Assembly (NCBI RefSeq): GCF_002738225.1
Contig: NZ_PEBQ01000083.1
Coordinates: 1-62,454, forward strand
Reading direction: 5' to 3'
From: Acetobacter pomorum
GTDB taxonomy: Bacteria; Pseudomonadota; Alphaproteobacteria; Acetobacterales; Acetobacteraceae
DNA: 62,454 nucleotides
Shown piece after piece: positions 8,215-16,263 of the stretch. The notes beneath the pieces were generated by a model. The model was given only the letters and a program-made list of their open reading frames with translations. It was not told where the DNA came from and ran no database searches. The first letter of the stretch is position 1; every line of letters starts with the position of its first letter. The position numbers and the translations under genes were made by a program.

Positions 8215-9705
8215 TTAGCGGAACTGCTCGGTTGATACCGAAACAATATTTTTTCTGTTCAGCATTGGATAAAGTAAAAGGGCAGAAAAACAGCCAATAA
8301 ACCATGAAAGCCCAGAAAACTCTGCAAGTTCCGGAAAGAGGACACCCGCATTGGCCAGAATGGTTGAAACACCCAATGTAAAAACAGCACGGTGGTTAAT
8401 ACCATTTGTGTACCAGTAACGTCCTTGCGGAGAAAGGGAATAAAGGTCTGGCACAGAAATGTGGCGCTGACGCACAAAGAAGAAATCGGCAATAAGAATA
8501 CCATAAAATGGGCCGATCAAACTTGCCAGAAAATCCAGTGTAAAATGCATGGCAGCCGGACTGTTATACAGATTCCACGGTGTAATGAGCACAGAGAGCA
8601 AAGCCGCGCCAAACCCTGCGGCACGCCAGCTTATTTTTTCTGGGGCAAGGTTTGAAAAATCGAATGATGCAGATACAAAATTAACAACAACATTAATACC
8701 CGCCGTAGACAGCATAAAAGTAAGAATACCGATGATGATAACCGTGGGGTTGTCTGTTCTGGCAACAGTCTCCACGGGGTCTGATAACCGTATTCCAAAA
8801 GCAGGAAATGTTAGGGCGATAGTTGTGAAGGTAAGAGCCGTAAATGTCAGAAAATTGGCAGGTAATCCCCAAAAATTGCCACGCCTAAAAACCTCTGGTG
8901 TTTTGGCATAGCGTGCAAAATCACCAAAGTTCAGCATTGGTGCAGAAAAATACGATACTGTCAGTGTAATCGTCATCAGGATGGAGGCAAGAAAACCGTG
9001 AGATGAAAGGGTTTGCCCCGTTTCCACCAAGCTTTTGGCAATGGCCTGCATACCAGCTGAAAGCCCGACACGGTACAACAGATAAAAGTCCAGTGCCAGC
9101 ATGACAACATAAATGAGAGGCCCAGCCCATTCTGTAAAATGCCGAATACTTTCCAGACCACGCCAGAAGATGGCAGCCTGAACAAGCCACAAGGAAAGGA
9201 AACAAAGCCATCCCAGGGGAGAAAGCCCACAGAAACCATGATGAGAAAGATCTGCCCATGGTGTAAGGGCTGGCGCGCATTTCAATAAAAGAACAAGGAG
9301 AGCGTTTGAGGCCAGCCATGTCTGGATACCGTACCAGCATACGGCAATAATACCCCTTACAAAAGCCGGTATCAAAGCTCCTTTAATGCCAAAGGAGGCC
9401 CGGCAGACAACAGGGAAGGGGGTACCCGTTTGCTGGCTGGGTAGGGCAATCAGGTTACAAAATCCCTGCACAATAAAAATGCCAAGTAGCAGGCCAATTA
9501 CCACAGCTCCTCCCGGTAGATCTCCGGCAAAGAGATTGCCAAGCGTGACGTATGTGCCCACGCTATGCACATCGGACATCCAGAATGATAAATAATCAAA
9601 CCAGGACCACGTTCGTTCCTGGGTTGGTAAAAGCGCACTGTTGGAAAGGCTAGGATCTGCTTTGGGCGGGATAAGGGAAAGATCGCGGAGGGGAGCCTCT
9701 GGCAT
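8215..9705 (-). CDS. NCS1-family nucleobase/hydantoin/allantoin permease
   Basis: A 12-helix inner-membrane symporter of about 496 residues. N-terminal LPTQERTWSWFDYLSFWMSD followed by AGDLPGGAVVIGLLLG and FGIKGALIPAFVRGIIAVCWYGIQTW are family landmarks; the WYGIQTW block corresponds to the substrate-stacking Trp and contacting Gln of Mhp1 (Trp117/Gln121 in that protein). A later block, AGINVVVNFVSASFDFSNL, contains the Asn used for substrate contact. NCS1 members carry hydantoins, allantoin, uracil, cytosine or thiamine with Na+ or H+; the substrate here cannot be named. The start is ATG at 9705 with AAGGA upstream; TTG at 9708 is an alternative. It lies 82 bp downstream of the TonB receptor on the same strand, separated by a hairpin. 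Confidence 0.88.
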   Translation of the reverse strand: MPEAPLRDLSLIPPKADPSLSNSALLPTQERTWSWFDYLSFWMSDVHSVGTYVTLGNLFAGDLPGGAVVIGLLLGIFIVQGFCNLIALPSQQTGTPFPVVCRASFGIKGALIPAFVRGIIAVCWYGIQTWLASNALLVLLLKCAPALTPWADLSHHGFCGLSPLGWLCFLSLWLVQAAIFWRGLESIRHFTEWAGPLIYVVMLALDFYLLYRVGLSAGMQAIAKSLVETGQTLSSHGFLASILMTITLTVSYFSAPMLNFGDFARYAKTPEVFRRGNFWGLPANFLTFTALTFTTIALTFPAFGIRLSDPVETVARTDNPTVIIIGILTFMLSTAGINVVVNFVSASFDFSNLAPEKISWRAAGFGAALLSVLITPWNLYNSPAAMHFTLDFLASLIGPFYGILIADFFFVRQRHISVPDLYSLSPQGRYWYTNGINHRAVFTLGVSTILANAGVLFPELAEFSGLSWFIGCFSALLLYPMLNRKNIVSVSTEQFR

Positions 9706-9749
9706 CAAGCGGTATTCCTTACCGTGGAAACAGGTTGTGCAGGCATGGA

Positions 9750-9780
9750 TGAATACAGAGGCCAGAAGCCTCCGTATTCA
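9750..9780 (-). promoter_or_regulatory. Intergenic hairpin between TonB receptor and NCS1 permease
   Basis: TGAATAC at 9750-9756 pairs with GTATTCA at 9774-9780 and GAGGC with GCCTC inside, loop of five bases. In the minus-strand transcript the one mismatch becomes a G-U pair, giving an unbroken 13-bp stem; in + strand RNA it is an A-C mismatch. No U-tract follows, so it may stabilise or partly attenuate the message between the two genes rather than end it. Confidence 0.5.
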
Positions 9781-9787
9781 TCTTGCA

Positions 9788-12265
9788 TTAGAATCCTGTA
9801 CGGAATGTTACGATAGCGTAAAAATGGCTGAGAGTGTTATAGGTTGGTGCAGATCCATTAATTTCCGTGCCATAGATACCGCGTGTTGTATGGGCATTCA
9901 GCTTGACGCTATTGATGGCAGAATATGCTTTAACGTTGGCCAGATTATTAACCCAGAGCATAATTTCAGGAGATTTCATAAAGGAAAGCTGGCGGCCAAG
10001 CCATGTATCGCGATTAAGGCGTGCACCAAGTGTCAGGTTTTCAGTGACCAGTTTAGGCAGATATTCATCGTTCATGAAAGTAGAATACTGACGTGAGAAA
10101 TATGTCAGATTAAAGTTCCAGAAAAATGTTCCATTATCCCAATCAATACCCAAAGAGGTTGTCCATTTGGGTGCATTGGTGGACGTCTTTCCTTTTGTAG
10201 GCAGATAATCATCTCCAACACGAATATTGTTGTTGATAACAGAATGGAGATACTGCGCAGAAATATATGGGCGGAAGTGATAAATTGGGCGCGTGCCCAG
10301 TTCAACATCCACACCATCGCTGGTTTGGCCACCGCCATTAATGTTTTCAGCAATTTGCTGGTTGCCGAGATAACCGTATGTCGAGATTTGTCGGTTTGTG
10401 AAATTGTAGTGGAAATAGGTGAGTGAGCCGACAAAAAGATCATCATTATAACGGACGCCAGCTTCTTCCGAGATTGAATATTCTTCCTTGACGGAATTAC
10501 TCCCCTTGGAGGCATAAGCCCCGGTATTGGGGTTTAGGGTTGTGAGCAAATAACTATCTGGTGGTGCCTTGGCACCTGTCGCAACCCCGGCAAAAACCTG
10601 CCAGTTTCGGTTTACCTGATAATGCCCGCCAAGCTGTGGCAAGAGTTGCAGTTCATTCAAGCCCATCTTGTAGGGCAGGCCGGGGAGGCGTTGTGTGGCG
10701 TTACGGTTGATCATTGTAACACGCATTCCCCCATCAACCACCAGCTTGTCATGGAACAGTTTAAGGGTATCACCTGCAAACAATGCGTGTGTTGTGGTAA
10801 TATCGCTATAGTTAGCTGTATAATAATTCTGACCGTTGGGCATTTTCAGGCTTTTGCTGGACCAGCCCCATGGAGTGGCCGGAGAGCCATCCCGATTAAC
10901 ACCGGTATAACCTGTCAGATCAGTTGAATTGTCGTAATCAAACCAATAGCCAAAATAGGGGTGATTGGCACCAAGATCGAGTGTTGCTTTGGTAACCACA
11001 CCACCACGCATTTCATTCAGGCTGGAATAAGATTCCGCATTGCCAGAATTGGTTCCGGGAAGCTGGCCAGGAATAACCATGGCTGTAATTTGCTGGTTGC
11101 CGTAATAAACGGTATTTCCCAGATCTGTTCCAGCTCCATAAACTTTATAGTTGTAGGCTGTATAAGGTGTAACTTCAAAACGTACCTTGCCGAACCGGAA
11201 TTTAGAAGGCGCAAGAATGTTATATGTACGGGAATGAAGCCAATTTTGCTTCCAGTAATCTGTATTTTGTGTTTGCGGGTCATAATAACGCGCCAACTGG
11301 TTGGACCACCCGGATTTATGCCAGTTATCCATTGTGGTGCTCCAATAGGGTTCATTCCCCGCAAGACCACGCATAAAGCCGCCAATCAGAGAAATTCTAT
11401 TATCGCGATCCCATTCTTTCAGAATATTGAAATCCAGATGTTGAAAACTTTCTTCCCCGGGGCCGCGGTAGAAGGAATCATGCTGGTTGGAGGCTGAAAT
11501 GAATGAGCGAATACCTGAATGCCCCCATTCTCCCGTATCTATACGCACAAATTGGCGTGTATAGTCACGCGTGCCAGCGCCAAAATCGACAAGCCCCCCA
11601 AATTTCTTGGCTGGATCGCGCGTGGTAAGCGTGAACATACCCCCAGACCCGTTGATGGCGGCTGTATCCAGATTGGATGAGCCGGGCTGGGCTGAAATTG
11701 TGCCAATATTTTCACTATCCACAATCCATGCAAGGTCTAGGTTGTAGCCCCCAACGCTGGAAAGCGGCATACCATTATAAGTATTGGCAATTTCATCCTG
11801 CGTTAGCCCACGCATGGAAAGAGCAGATTTTTCATGCCCTGCGGGGTCAGTATTTGCCACCACAACGCCGGGCATCATTTTAGCAAGATTGTAAGCATTT
11901 TGTGCCGGAGCCTGTTTGGCAATGTAATCCTGCGAAACCGTACTGCGGGCTTTTGGGGCATCCTGTATCCGAATAAGGCCACCCCCTGCTGCACGGCGTG
12001 TAACGCCCGAAGGTGTAACGGAAGAACGCACATTAATTTCTTCAGTCGAAGTGTTAACAACGGCCTTTGGTTTTCCGCCTCGTACGCCTGAAGAATGCGT
12101 GCTGGATGCAGAATGGGTTGGGTTGGATGTGTGTGTGTTGTGGGGGGTGGCTGCCAGAGAAGAAGGAGACATAAATAATGCCATGATGTCCGCCGCCCCG
12201 GTAAGAACAACGCTGCTAAGAAGTGTGGCGCGGACTGTCGTGTATTGGGTTGGGAAACGACGCAT
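9788..12265 (-). CDS. TonB-dependent outer-membrane receptor of the hydantoin/nucleobase locus
   Basis: About 825 residues. ATG at 12265 (MRRFPTQY) has GAGG about nine bases upstream; a GTG at 12283 would only add six residues. A hydrophobic N-terminal signal (about residues 12-38, ending LAATP) is followed by a Ser/Thr/His-rich linker, then a plug domain with DYIAKQAPAQNAYNLAKMMPGV and SMRGLTQDEIANTYNGMPL, and a beta-barrel rich in aromatic strands ending in FYAIVTFRTGF, the terminal Phe typical of outer-membrane proteins. It would take up a substrate too large or scarce for porins, using TonB energy. TonB-ExbBD are not encoded here. Its neighbours (NCS1 permease, racemase-like protein, GntR) point to an organic nitrogen compound rather than a siderophore, which is an inference. 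A shared operator overlaps a TTGACA-like -35 in its promoter. Confidence 0.88.
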   Translation of the reverse strand: MRRFPTQYTTVRATLLSSVVLTGAADIMALFMSPSSLAATPHNTHTSNPTHSASSTHSSGVRGGKPKAVVNTSTEEINVRSSVTPSGVTRRAAGGGLIRIQDAPKARSTVSQDYIAKQAPAQNAYNLAKMMPGVVVANTDPAGHEKSALSMRGLTQDEIANTYNGMPLSSVGGYNLDLAWIVDSENIGTISAQPGSSNLDTAAINGSGGMFTLTTRDPAKKFGGLVDFGAGTRDYTRQFVRIDTGEWGHSGIRSFISASNQHDSFYRGPGEESFQHLDFNILKEWDRDNRISLIGGFMRGLAGNEPYWSTTMDNWHKSGWSNQLARYYDPQTQNTDYWKQNWLHSRTYNILAPSKFRFGKVRFEVTPYTAYNYKVYGAGTDLGNTVYYGNQQITAMVIPGQLPGTNSGNAESYSSLNEMRGGVVTKATLDLGANHPYFGYWFDYDNSTDLTGYTGVNRDGSPATPWGWSSKSLKMPNGQNYYTANYSDITTTHALFAGDTLKLFHDKLVVDGGMRVTMINRNATQRLPGLPYKMGLNELQLLPQLGGHYQVNRNWQVFAGVATGAKAPPDSYLLTTLNPNTGAYASKGSNSVKEEYSISEEAGVRYNDDLFVGSLTYFHYNFTNRQISTYGYLGNQQIAENINGGGQTSDGVDVELGTRPIYHFRPYISAQYLHSVINNNIRVGDDYLPTKGKTSTNAPKWTTSLGIDWDNGTFFWNFNLTYFSRQYSTFMNDEYLPKLVTENLTLGARLNRDTWLGRQLSFMKSPEIMLWVNNLANVKAYSAINSVKLNAHTTRGIYGTEINGSAPTYNTLSHFYAIVTFRTGF

Positions 12266-12360
12266 GCTGAAGGCCTCGGTCACAGAGGGAAAGGATGGGG
12301 GCGGGAATCGTTCCGTTGCCGGTATATTGCGAAATCAGAATGAAATTGATAACAGGTATG

Positions 12361-12381
12361 TGTCAACAAAAAATGTTAACA
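12361..12381. promoter_or_regulatory. Predicted GntR operator A, upstream of the TonB receptor
   Basis: TGTCAACA, five A residues, TGTTAACA. Read on the minus strand it is TGTTAACA-TTTTT-TGTTGACA, identical at 18 of 21 positions to the site at 13223-13243 and with the same 13-bp spacing between the two half-sites. The minus-strand TTGACA inside the second half-site is a good -35 candidate for the receptor gene, so a bound regulator would block it. Confidence 0.65.
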
Positions 12382-12389
12382 ATTAGTAC

Positions 12390-13139
12390 TTAACGCGGAT
12401 GCTTGAGAAGGGCGGTAAGGGGCTGGGAGAGGCCTGAGGTCATCACAGATGAAACTTTATGGGAGCTAAAATCAGGTTGCGCCTGCACAATATGCTTGAT
12501 GCTCTCTGTAAAGGAGCAGTGTACTGGCACGGGCAGGGTAGCGGCCAAAGCTGCATCCATGCCTGCAAGGCCTGCTCCTGCAAGAAGGATGCGGTCTGCA
12601 TGGTTGTGAACAATCAAAGAGCGTGCTGCTTCCAATAGCGCCTGATGCGTGGCTGCCGGATTTTTGCTTGCATGCTCTCCACTCACCGAAATGGTACGTA
12701 TGCCCGCAATATCGGCACTGAATCCTGCCAGCAAAACCAGGTTTTCAATCAAGGGCTGCCAAGCGCTTCCGCCGGTAATAATGCCGGTGCGTCCGCCTTT
12801 TTGTCGGCAAGCCTGTAAAGAAGCCTGTGCCATACCCGTTACAGCGCAATGAGTGATGTCCTGTAGGGCAGCAAGGCCAGGATCCCCAAAACAGGCGATT
12901 AAAACCGTGGTGGAGGGAGAAACAAGAAAAGGGCTTTTTTCACAAAACCGCGCAAATGCATCAAGCGTTGCATGTGCTGCAATTACAAGTGAGGCACTGC
13001 AGGCTATGTATCGTGCGCCAAAAGTAGCTGTTATATGCCCTACGGTATGACCGCTCGGAAGGAGGGGCGCTGCGCGGGAGACCAGTTGCCGGGTAAGGGT
13101 TGTGTCTGTATTTGGATTGAGAATAAGAAGGTGCCGCAT
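12390..13139 (-). CDS. Asp/Glu/hydantoin racemase-superfamily protein with one catalytic Cys missing
   Basis: About 249 residues in the two-domain aspartate/hydantoin/allantoin racemase fold. It begins MRHLLILNPNTDTTLT, the family N-terminus; GTG at 13151 would add four residues. The first catalytic cysteine is present in LIACFGDPGL (Cys83 from this start). The second, normally in a motif like GCAGM, is replaced: the sequence reads ILLAGAGLAGM, with Gly where Cys is expected. A two-base racemase needs both thiols; arylmalonate decarboxylase of the same fold works with a single one, though it keeps the other Cys. So it may be a decarboxylase, isomerase, lyase or non-catalytic protein. It is divergent from the GntR gene and upstream of the receptor and permease genes on the same strand. 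Its promoter carries the shared operator. Confidence 0.85.
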   Translation of the reverse strand: MRHLLILNPNTDTTLTRQLVSRAAPLLPSGHTVGHITATFGARYIACSASLVIAAHATLDAFARFCEKSPFLVSPSTTVLIACFGDPGLAALQDITHCAVTGMAQASLQACRQKGGRTGIITGGSAWQPLIENLVLLAGFSADIAGIRTISVSGEHASKNPAATHQALLEAARSLIVHNHADRILLAGAGLAGMDAALAATLPVPVHCSFTESIKHIVQAQPDFSSHKVSSVMTSGLSQPLTALLKHPR

Positions 13140-13164
13140 GGGGTGTGTCACTGCTCATGTGTGG

Positions 13165-13185
13165 CGAAGCAGGAGAGATGCTTCG
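13165..13185 (-). promoter_or_regulatory. Small hairpin in the leader of the racemase-like gene
   Basis: CGAAGCA and TGCTTCG flank a 7-base loop, about 26 bp upstream of the ATG. Effect on translation unknown; no good ribosome binding site is seen next to the ATG. Confidence 0.3.
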
Positions 13186-13222
13186 TGCGGGGAAAGGAAT
13201 ATGCATCAATAAGACCACATAA

Positions 13223-13243
13223 TGTTAACAATATTTGTTCACA
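13223..13243. promoter_or_regulatory. Predicted GntR operator B, between GntR gene and racemase-like gene
   Basis: TGTTAACA-ATATT-TGTTCACA in the divergent promoter region. It matches site A at 12361-12381 (opposite orientation) at 18 of 21 positions with identical half-site spacing. Placed to control both the regulator and the racemase-like gene. Binding by the adjacent GntR protein is inferred. Confidence 0.65.
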
Positions 13244-13309
13244 ATACAACATGAAATGCAAGCGATGTGTGGTTGCGGGTAATGATGCAAGAGCAAGGAG
13301 AAGCTGTCG

Positions 13310-14014
13310 GTGGTGATTGAAGGGGAGAATGTGCAGGAGGAAGGGCTTGTTCCGGAAGAAAGTGTGGTTGCCCAATCGTTACGAGACGCCATTCTGGAAC
13401 GTAGGCTTGGCCCGGGCAGCCGCTTGCCTGAAGAACAGTTAGTAGAGATTTTTTCTTCATCTCGTGGCCGAATACGTCGCGTTTTACTCGCACTTGCGCG
13501 GGAACATATTGTTGTTATTCAACCGGGGCGGGGTGCGTTTGTGGCATCACCAGACCAGGAAGAAGCAAAAGATGTTTTGGCCACCCGTCGCATGATTGAA
13601 GTGGGTGTGCTGGAACGCCCCTGCCAGCCTTTAACAGAAGAACGGTTAGCAACCTTGCGCCAAGTTTTAAAAGAAGAGCGCCAGGCGCATAAAACACATG
13701 ATGCCGCCAGAATGATCCGCTGGTCTGGTCAGTTTCATCTGGAATTGGCGCGCGGGCTGGGCAACGCTGTTATTGCAGGCATTGTATCTGAACTGATTTT
13801 GAGAACATCGCTTATTATTGCGATTTACGAGCGAAACAATACAACATGCTGCCTGAAAGCTGATCATGATCTGCTTTTAAAATCCATAGAAGCGCATGCA
13901 TGGCCAGAAGCAGCAAGGTTGATGTCCCGACATTTGTTGGAAATTGAACACAACTTGGATTTTTCCGTATCTGTTAAACCCGGCCTTTCACTGAAATTGG
14001 CGCTGTTAGGTTAA
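13310..14014 (+). CDS. GntR-family (FadR subfamily) transcriptional regulator
   Basis: 234 residues: an N-terminal winged helix (VAQSLRDAILERRLGPGSRLPEEQLVEIFSSSRGRIRRVLLALAREHIVVIQPGRGAFVASP, about residues 20-82) and an all-helical FCD ligand-binding domain (about residues 88-220) with RRMIEVGVLE, FHLELARGLGN and KADHDLLLKSIEAHAWPEAARLMSRHL. FCD regulators usually respond to small organic acids or amide intermediates of the pathway they control. The start is GTG with AAGGAG about seven bases upstream; a second GTG follows immediately. It is divergent from the racemase-like gene, and two copies of a 21-bp site lie in the two promoters of the locus, so it probably represses racemase-like, receptor and permease genes and itself. 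Confidence 0.9.
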   Translation: MVIEGENVQEEGLVPEESVVAQSLRDAILERRLGPGSRLPEEQLVEIFSSSRGRIRRVLLALAREHIVVIQPGRGAFVASPDQEEAKDVLATRRMIEVGVLERPCQPLTEERLATLRQVLKEERQAHKTHDAARMIRWSGQFHLELARGLGNAVIAGIVSELILRTSLIIAIYERNNTTCCLKADHDLLLKSIEAHAWPEAARLMSRHLLEIEHNLDFSVSVKPGLSLKLALLG

Positions 14015-14049
14015 AAAGTAGGCAATCTTTCTAGATCTCGTGGAGATAT

Positions 14050-14080
14050 GATGCGTTGCTTTGATAATCAAAAACGCATC
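14050..14080. terminator. Hairpin downstream of the GntR gene
   Basis: GATGCGT and ACGCATC enclose an inner TTTGA/TCAAA stem. It is the only strong hairpin between the GntR gene and the DUF2252 gene. No T-run follows, so termination is likely but not certain. Confidence 0.45.
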
Positions 14081-14149
14081 AATCCCAGCAGACACGAACT
14101 TGTGTTTGGGGTGTTGGCATAATCATCGCATTATGTCTAAAAATGTTCC

Positions 14150-15574
14150 ATGATATCAATTCTTCCGGCGCAAGCTGCCAGTCTTCTCCCACGTAATCTT
14201 CGTCATGCACAGGGCATGAAGCTGCGCAAGAGTGCGCCGCGCACGCAACAGGCAGAGTGGCATCCTCATAAAAACAGAATGGATCCTGTTTCTATTCTTG
14301 TTGCACAAGGCGCGCATCGCATCAGTGTTTTGTTGCCAGTTCGTTATGCGCGCATGGCGGCATCGCCTTTTGCTTTTTTGCGTGGAGCCGCAGCTGTTAT
14401 GGCCGCGGATTTGGCCGGAACTCATTCTGCTGGCATAAAAGTACAAAGCTGCGGAGATTGCCATCTGGCGAACTTTGGAAGTTACGCTTCCGCAGAAGGG
14501 ACGCCAGTTTTTGATATCAATGATTTTGATGAAACACTTTCTGCACCATTTGAATGGGATATCAAACGGTTAGGCACATCTTTGGTGCTGGCTGGCCGTG
14601 AAAGTGGTCTTTCTGAGACAACATCACGCTGCATGGCCCGCGCTATGGCGCTATCCTATGTCCAGGAAATAGCGCGTCTGGCCCCCATGAACCCCATAGA
14701 AATTTGGGCGGAACGTATTGATCTTTCTACAGCTATTGCTGGTTTTAAGGACAAACAGGCCCGCAAAAAAGTACAAACTCTGCTGGAAGCCCGATTGGAA
14801 AGCGCGCGCAGGCATTTTGGCCTTGTTGCAGAAGATTGTGGCACACCGCATCTAACAGAAAAGCCTCCTCTGGTTGTGCGGCTGCCAGAACAGGATAATA
14901 CAATCCGCGCTGCTTTTGCTCGTTATGTTGCAACACAGCCGCCTGAGCGGGCTATTCTGCTGGCGCGCTATACGTTGCAGGATGTTATTTTCAAGGTTGT
15001 TGGTGTTGGCAGTGTTGGCACATTTTGCGCTATTGGTTTATTTTCCACGCCAGATAATGAGGTCTTGCTGCTTCAGATCAAGGAAGCCCAGACTTCTGTT
15101 ATGGCTCCATATCTTGCACCTTCTCCTTTCCACAATCAGGGTGAGCGTGTTGTGGTGGGGCAACGCATTATGCAAACAGCATCCGATACCTTTTTGGGTT
15201 GGACGCATAGTAGCGGCACAGATGAGGTTGATGGGGAAACAGGAAATCTTCCCGTGGGGCAACGCCAATTTTATGTGCGCCGCCTGAAAGACCAACGACT
15301 AGCAGCCATTGGGGCCGAATTTGCGCAGATTGGCTTGCCAGATTATGCGCTTTTATGTGGCCGCACACTTGCGCGTGCTCATGCGCGTTCTGGCGATGTA
15401 GCAATGTTGGCGGGATATCTGGGCGGGGGTCGTGCTTTTGCAGATGCCATTGCCAGTTTTTCTGTTGCATATGCCAATCAGACGAAAGCTGATTGGAAAG
15501 CTTTTTGCGCCGCCATTAAAGCCGGACGCCTATCCACACAGCCTTCTCATGTAACACCAGCAAAAAAATTGTAA
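14150..15574 (+). CDS. DUF2252 family protein, kinase-like
   Basis: 474 residues matching DUF2252 by recollection. The diagnostic blocks are CGDCHLANFG (Asp103, Asn108) and FDINDFDET (Asp122, Asp125), then FEWDIKRLGTSLVLAGRE. The D-x4-N and D-x-x-D pattern resembles catalytic and metal-binding residues of aminoglycoside-phosphotransferase-like kinases, so a phosphotransferase role is possible, but no function is established. The C-terminal half has YTLQDVIFKVVGVGSVGTFC and an ARAHARSGD block. The gene stands alone between hairpins at 14050-14080 and 15593-15629. The start at 14150 has no clear ribosome binding site; ATG at 14216 is an alternative that would still keep the conserved part. Confidence 0.85.
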   Translation: MISILPAQAASLLPRNLRHAQGMKLRKSAPRTQQAEWHPHKNRMDPVSILVAQGAHRISVLLPVRYARMAASPFAFLRGAAAVMAADLAGTHSAGIKVQSCGDCHLANFGSYASAEGTPVFDINDFDETLSAPFEWDIKRLGTSLVLAGRESGLSETTSRCMARAMALSYVQEIARLAPMNPIEIWAERIDLSTAIAGFKDKQARKKVQTLLEARLESARRHFGLVAEDCGTPHLTEKPPLVVRLPEQDNTIRAAFARYVATQPPERAILLARYTLQDVIFKVVGVGSVGTFCAIGLFSTPDNEVLLLQIKEAQTSVMAPYLAPSPFHNQGERVVVGQRIMQTASDTFLGWTHSSGTDEVDGETGNLPVGQRQFYVRRLKDQRLAAIGAEFAQIGLPDYALLCGRTLARAHARSGDVAMLAGYLGGGRAFADAIASFSVAYANQTKADWKAFCAAIKAGRLSTQPSHVTPAKKL

Positions 15575-15592
15575 CCTAGCAAATGCACTGTA

Positions 15593-15629
15593 GATAAGGA
15601 GCGTAAAATTTACTCAAGCGCTCTTTATC
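15593..15629 (+). terminator. Terminator after DUF2252 gene
   Basis: GATAAGGAGCG at 15593-15603 pairs with CGCTCTTTATC at 15619-15629 (10 of 11 positions) around a 15-base AT-rich loop, 19 bp after the stop codon. Confidence 0.55.
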
Positions 15630-15655
15630 CGAGGCAAATTTCGACTTTACAATAA

Positions 15656-15669
15656 ACCGTCCGGACGGT
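15656..15669. promoter_or_regulatory. Perfect 14-bp palindrome, probable TetR operator
   Basis: ACCGTCCGGACGGT, perfectly symmetric, directly before the TetR reading frame and its efflux operon. Palindromes of this CGTCCGGACG type are common sites of TetR-family regulators of drug efflux. It lies only 12 bp from the likely ATG, so bound repressor would also block the start region and thereby the whole operon. Confidence 0.75.
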
Positions 15670-15681
15670 ATGTTTTGGATC

Positions 15682-16260
15682 ATGACAAACCATAAACCAC
15701 GCATCAACAATCCGGAATTTGTAAAAAGCAACCTTTTGGATGCTGCTGCCGAAATATTGATTCATGAAAGTGCGCAAAAACTTACCCTAAATCTCGTGGC
15801 GCAAAAGGCAGGAGTAAGTAAAGGGGGCTTACTTCACCATTTTCCTTCCAAAGAAAAGCTTCTTGATGGATTGTTTCATCGTGAGCTCAATATTTTTCGA
15901 GATGAAATATTGGCTGCAATGGAAAAAGACCCGGTAAAAACTGGACGTGCTGCCCGTGCTTATATTGGTTTAGGGGGAGCAACCTCCAGCCCGCAGGATA
16001 AAAGTTATATTATTTTACGACAACTTTTGTCCGTGATGCTCTCAGATTACGAGTTATCTCAAACATGGACACGTATGTATTGGCAAACCATAAAATCTAC
16101 AGGTCTTTTTGCGGAGAGTTCTGCAATTATGATCTTATGCTGTCTGGCTGCTGATGGAATGTCATTATGGGAAATATTGGGAGCCGAGAAGCTTGATGGC
16201 ATCAATTATGAAGATATTCATAATATCATTGAAAAAATTACATATTCTACCAAAGAATGA
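15682..16260 (+). CDS. TetR/AcrR-family repressor of the efflux island
   Basis: About 192 residues. An N-terminal helix-turn-helix (NLLDAAAEILIHESAQKLTLNLVAQKAGVSKGGLLHHFPSKEKLLDGLF, about residues 14-62) with the typical GVSKGGLLHHF recognition region; the rest is a variable ligand-binding domain. The start is taken at ATG 15682 (MTNHKPRINNPEF); ATG at 15670 would add four residues and abut the palindrome. It ends 3 bp before the SMR gene, so it is the first gene of the efflux operon and very likely autoregulates it through the 15656-15669 palindrome. Its sequence, like the following genes, is richer in A+T and in Lys/Ile/Asn than the neighbourhood. Confidence 0.9.
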   Translation: MTNHKPRINNPEFVKSNLLDAAAEILIHESAQKLTLNLVAQKAGVSKGGLLHHFPSKEKLLDGLFHRELNIFRDEILAAMEKDPVKTGRAARAYIGLGGATSSPQDKSYIILRQLLSVMLSDYELSQTWTRMYWQTIKSTGLFAESSAIMILCCLAADGMSLWEILGAEKLDGINYEDIHNIIEKITYSTKE

Positions 16261-16263
16261 CAA

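Noticed and set aside
10961..11497. 178-residue open frame opposite the TonB receptor
   Set aside because: Antisense to the beta-barrel region; composition reflects the other strand.
12052..12059. A third TGTTAACA, inside the TonB receptor coding sequence
   Set aside because: It has no partner half-site at the 13-bp spacing and encodes ordinary residues, so probably chance.
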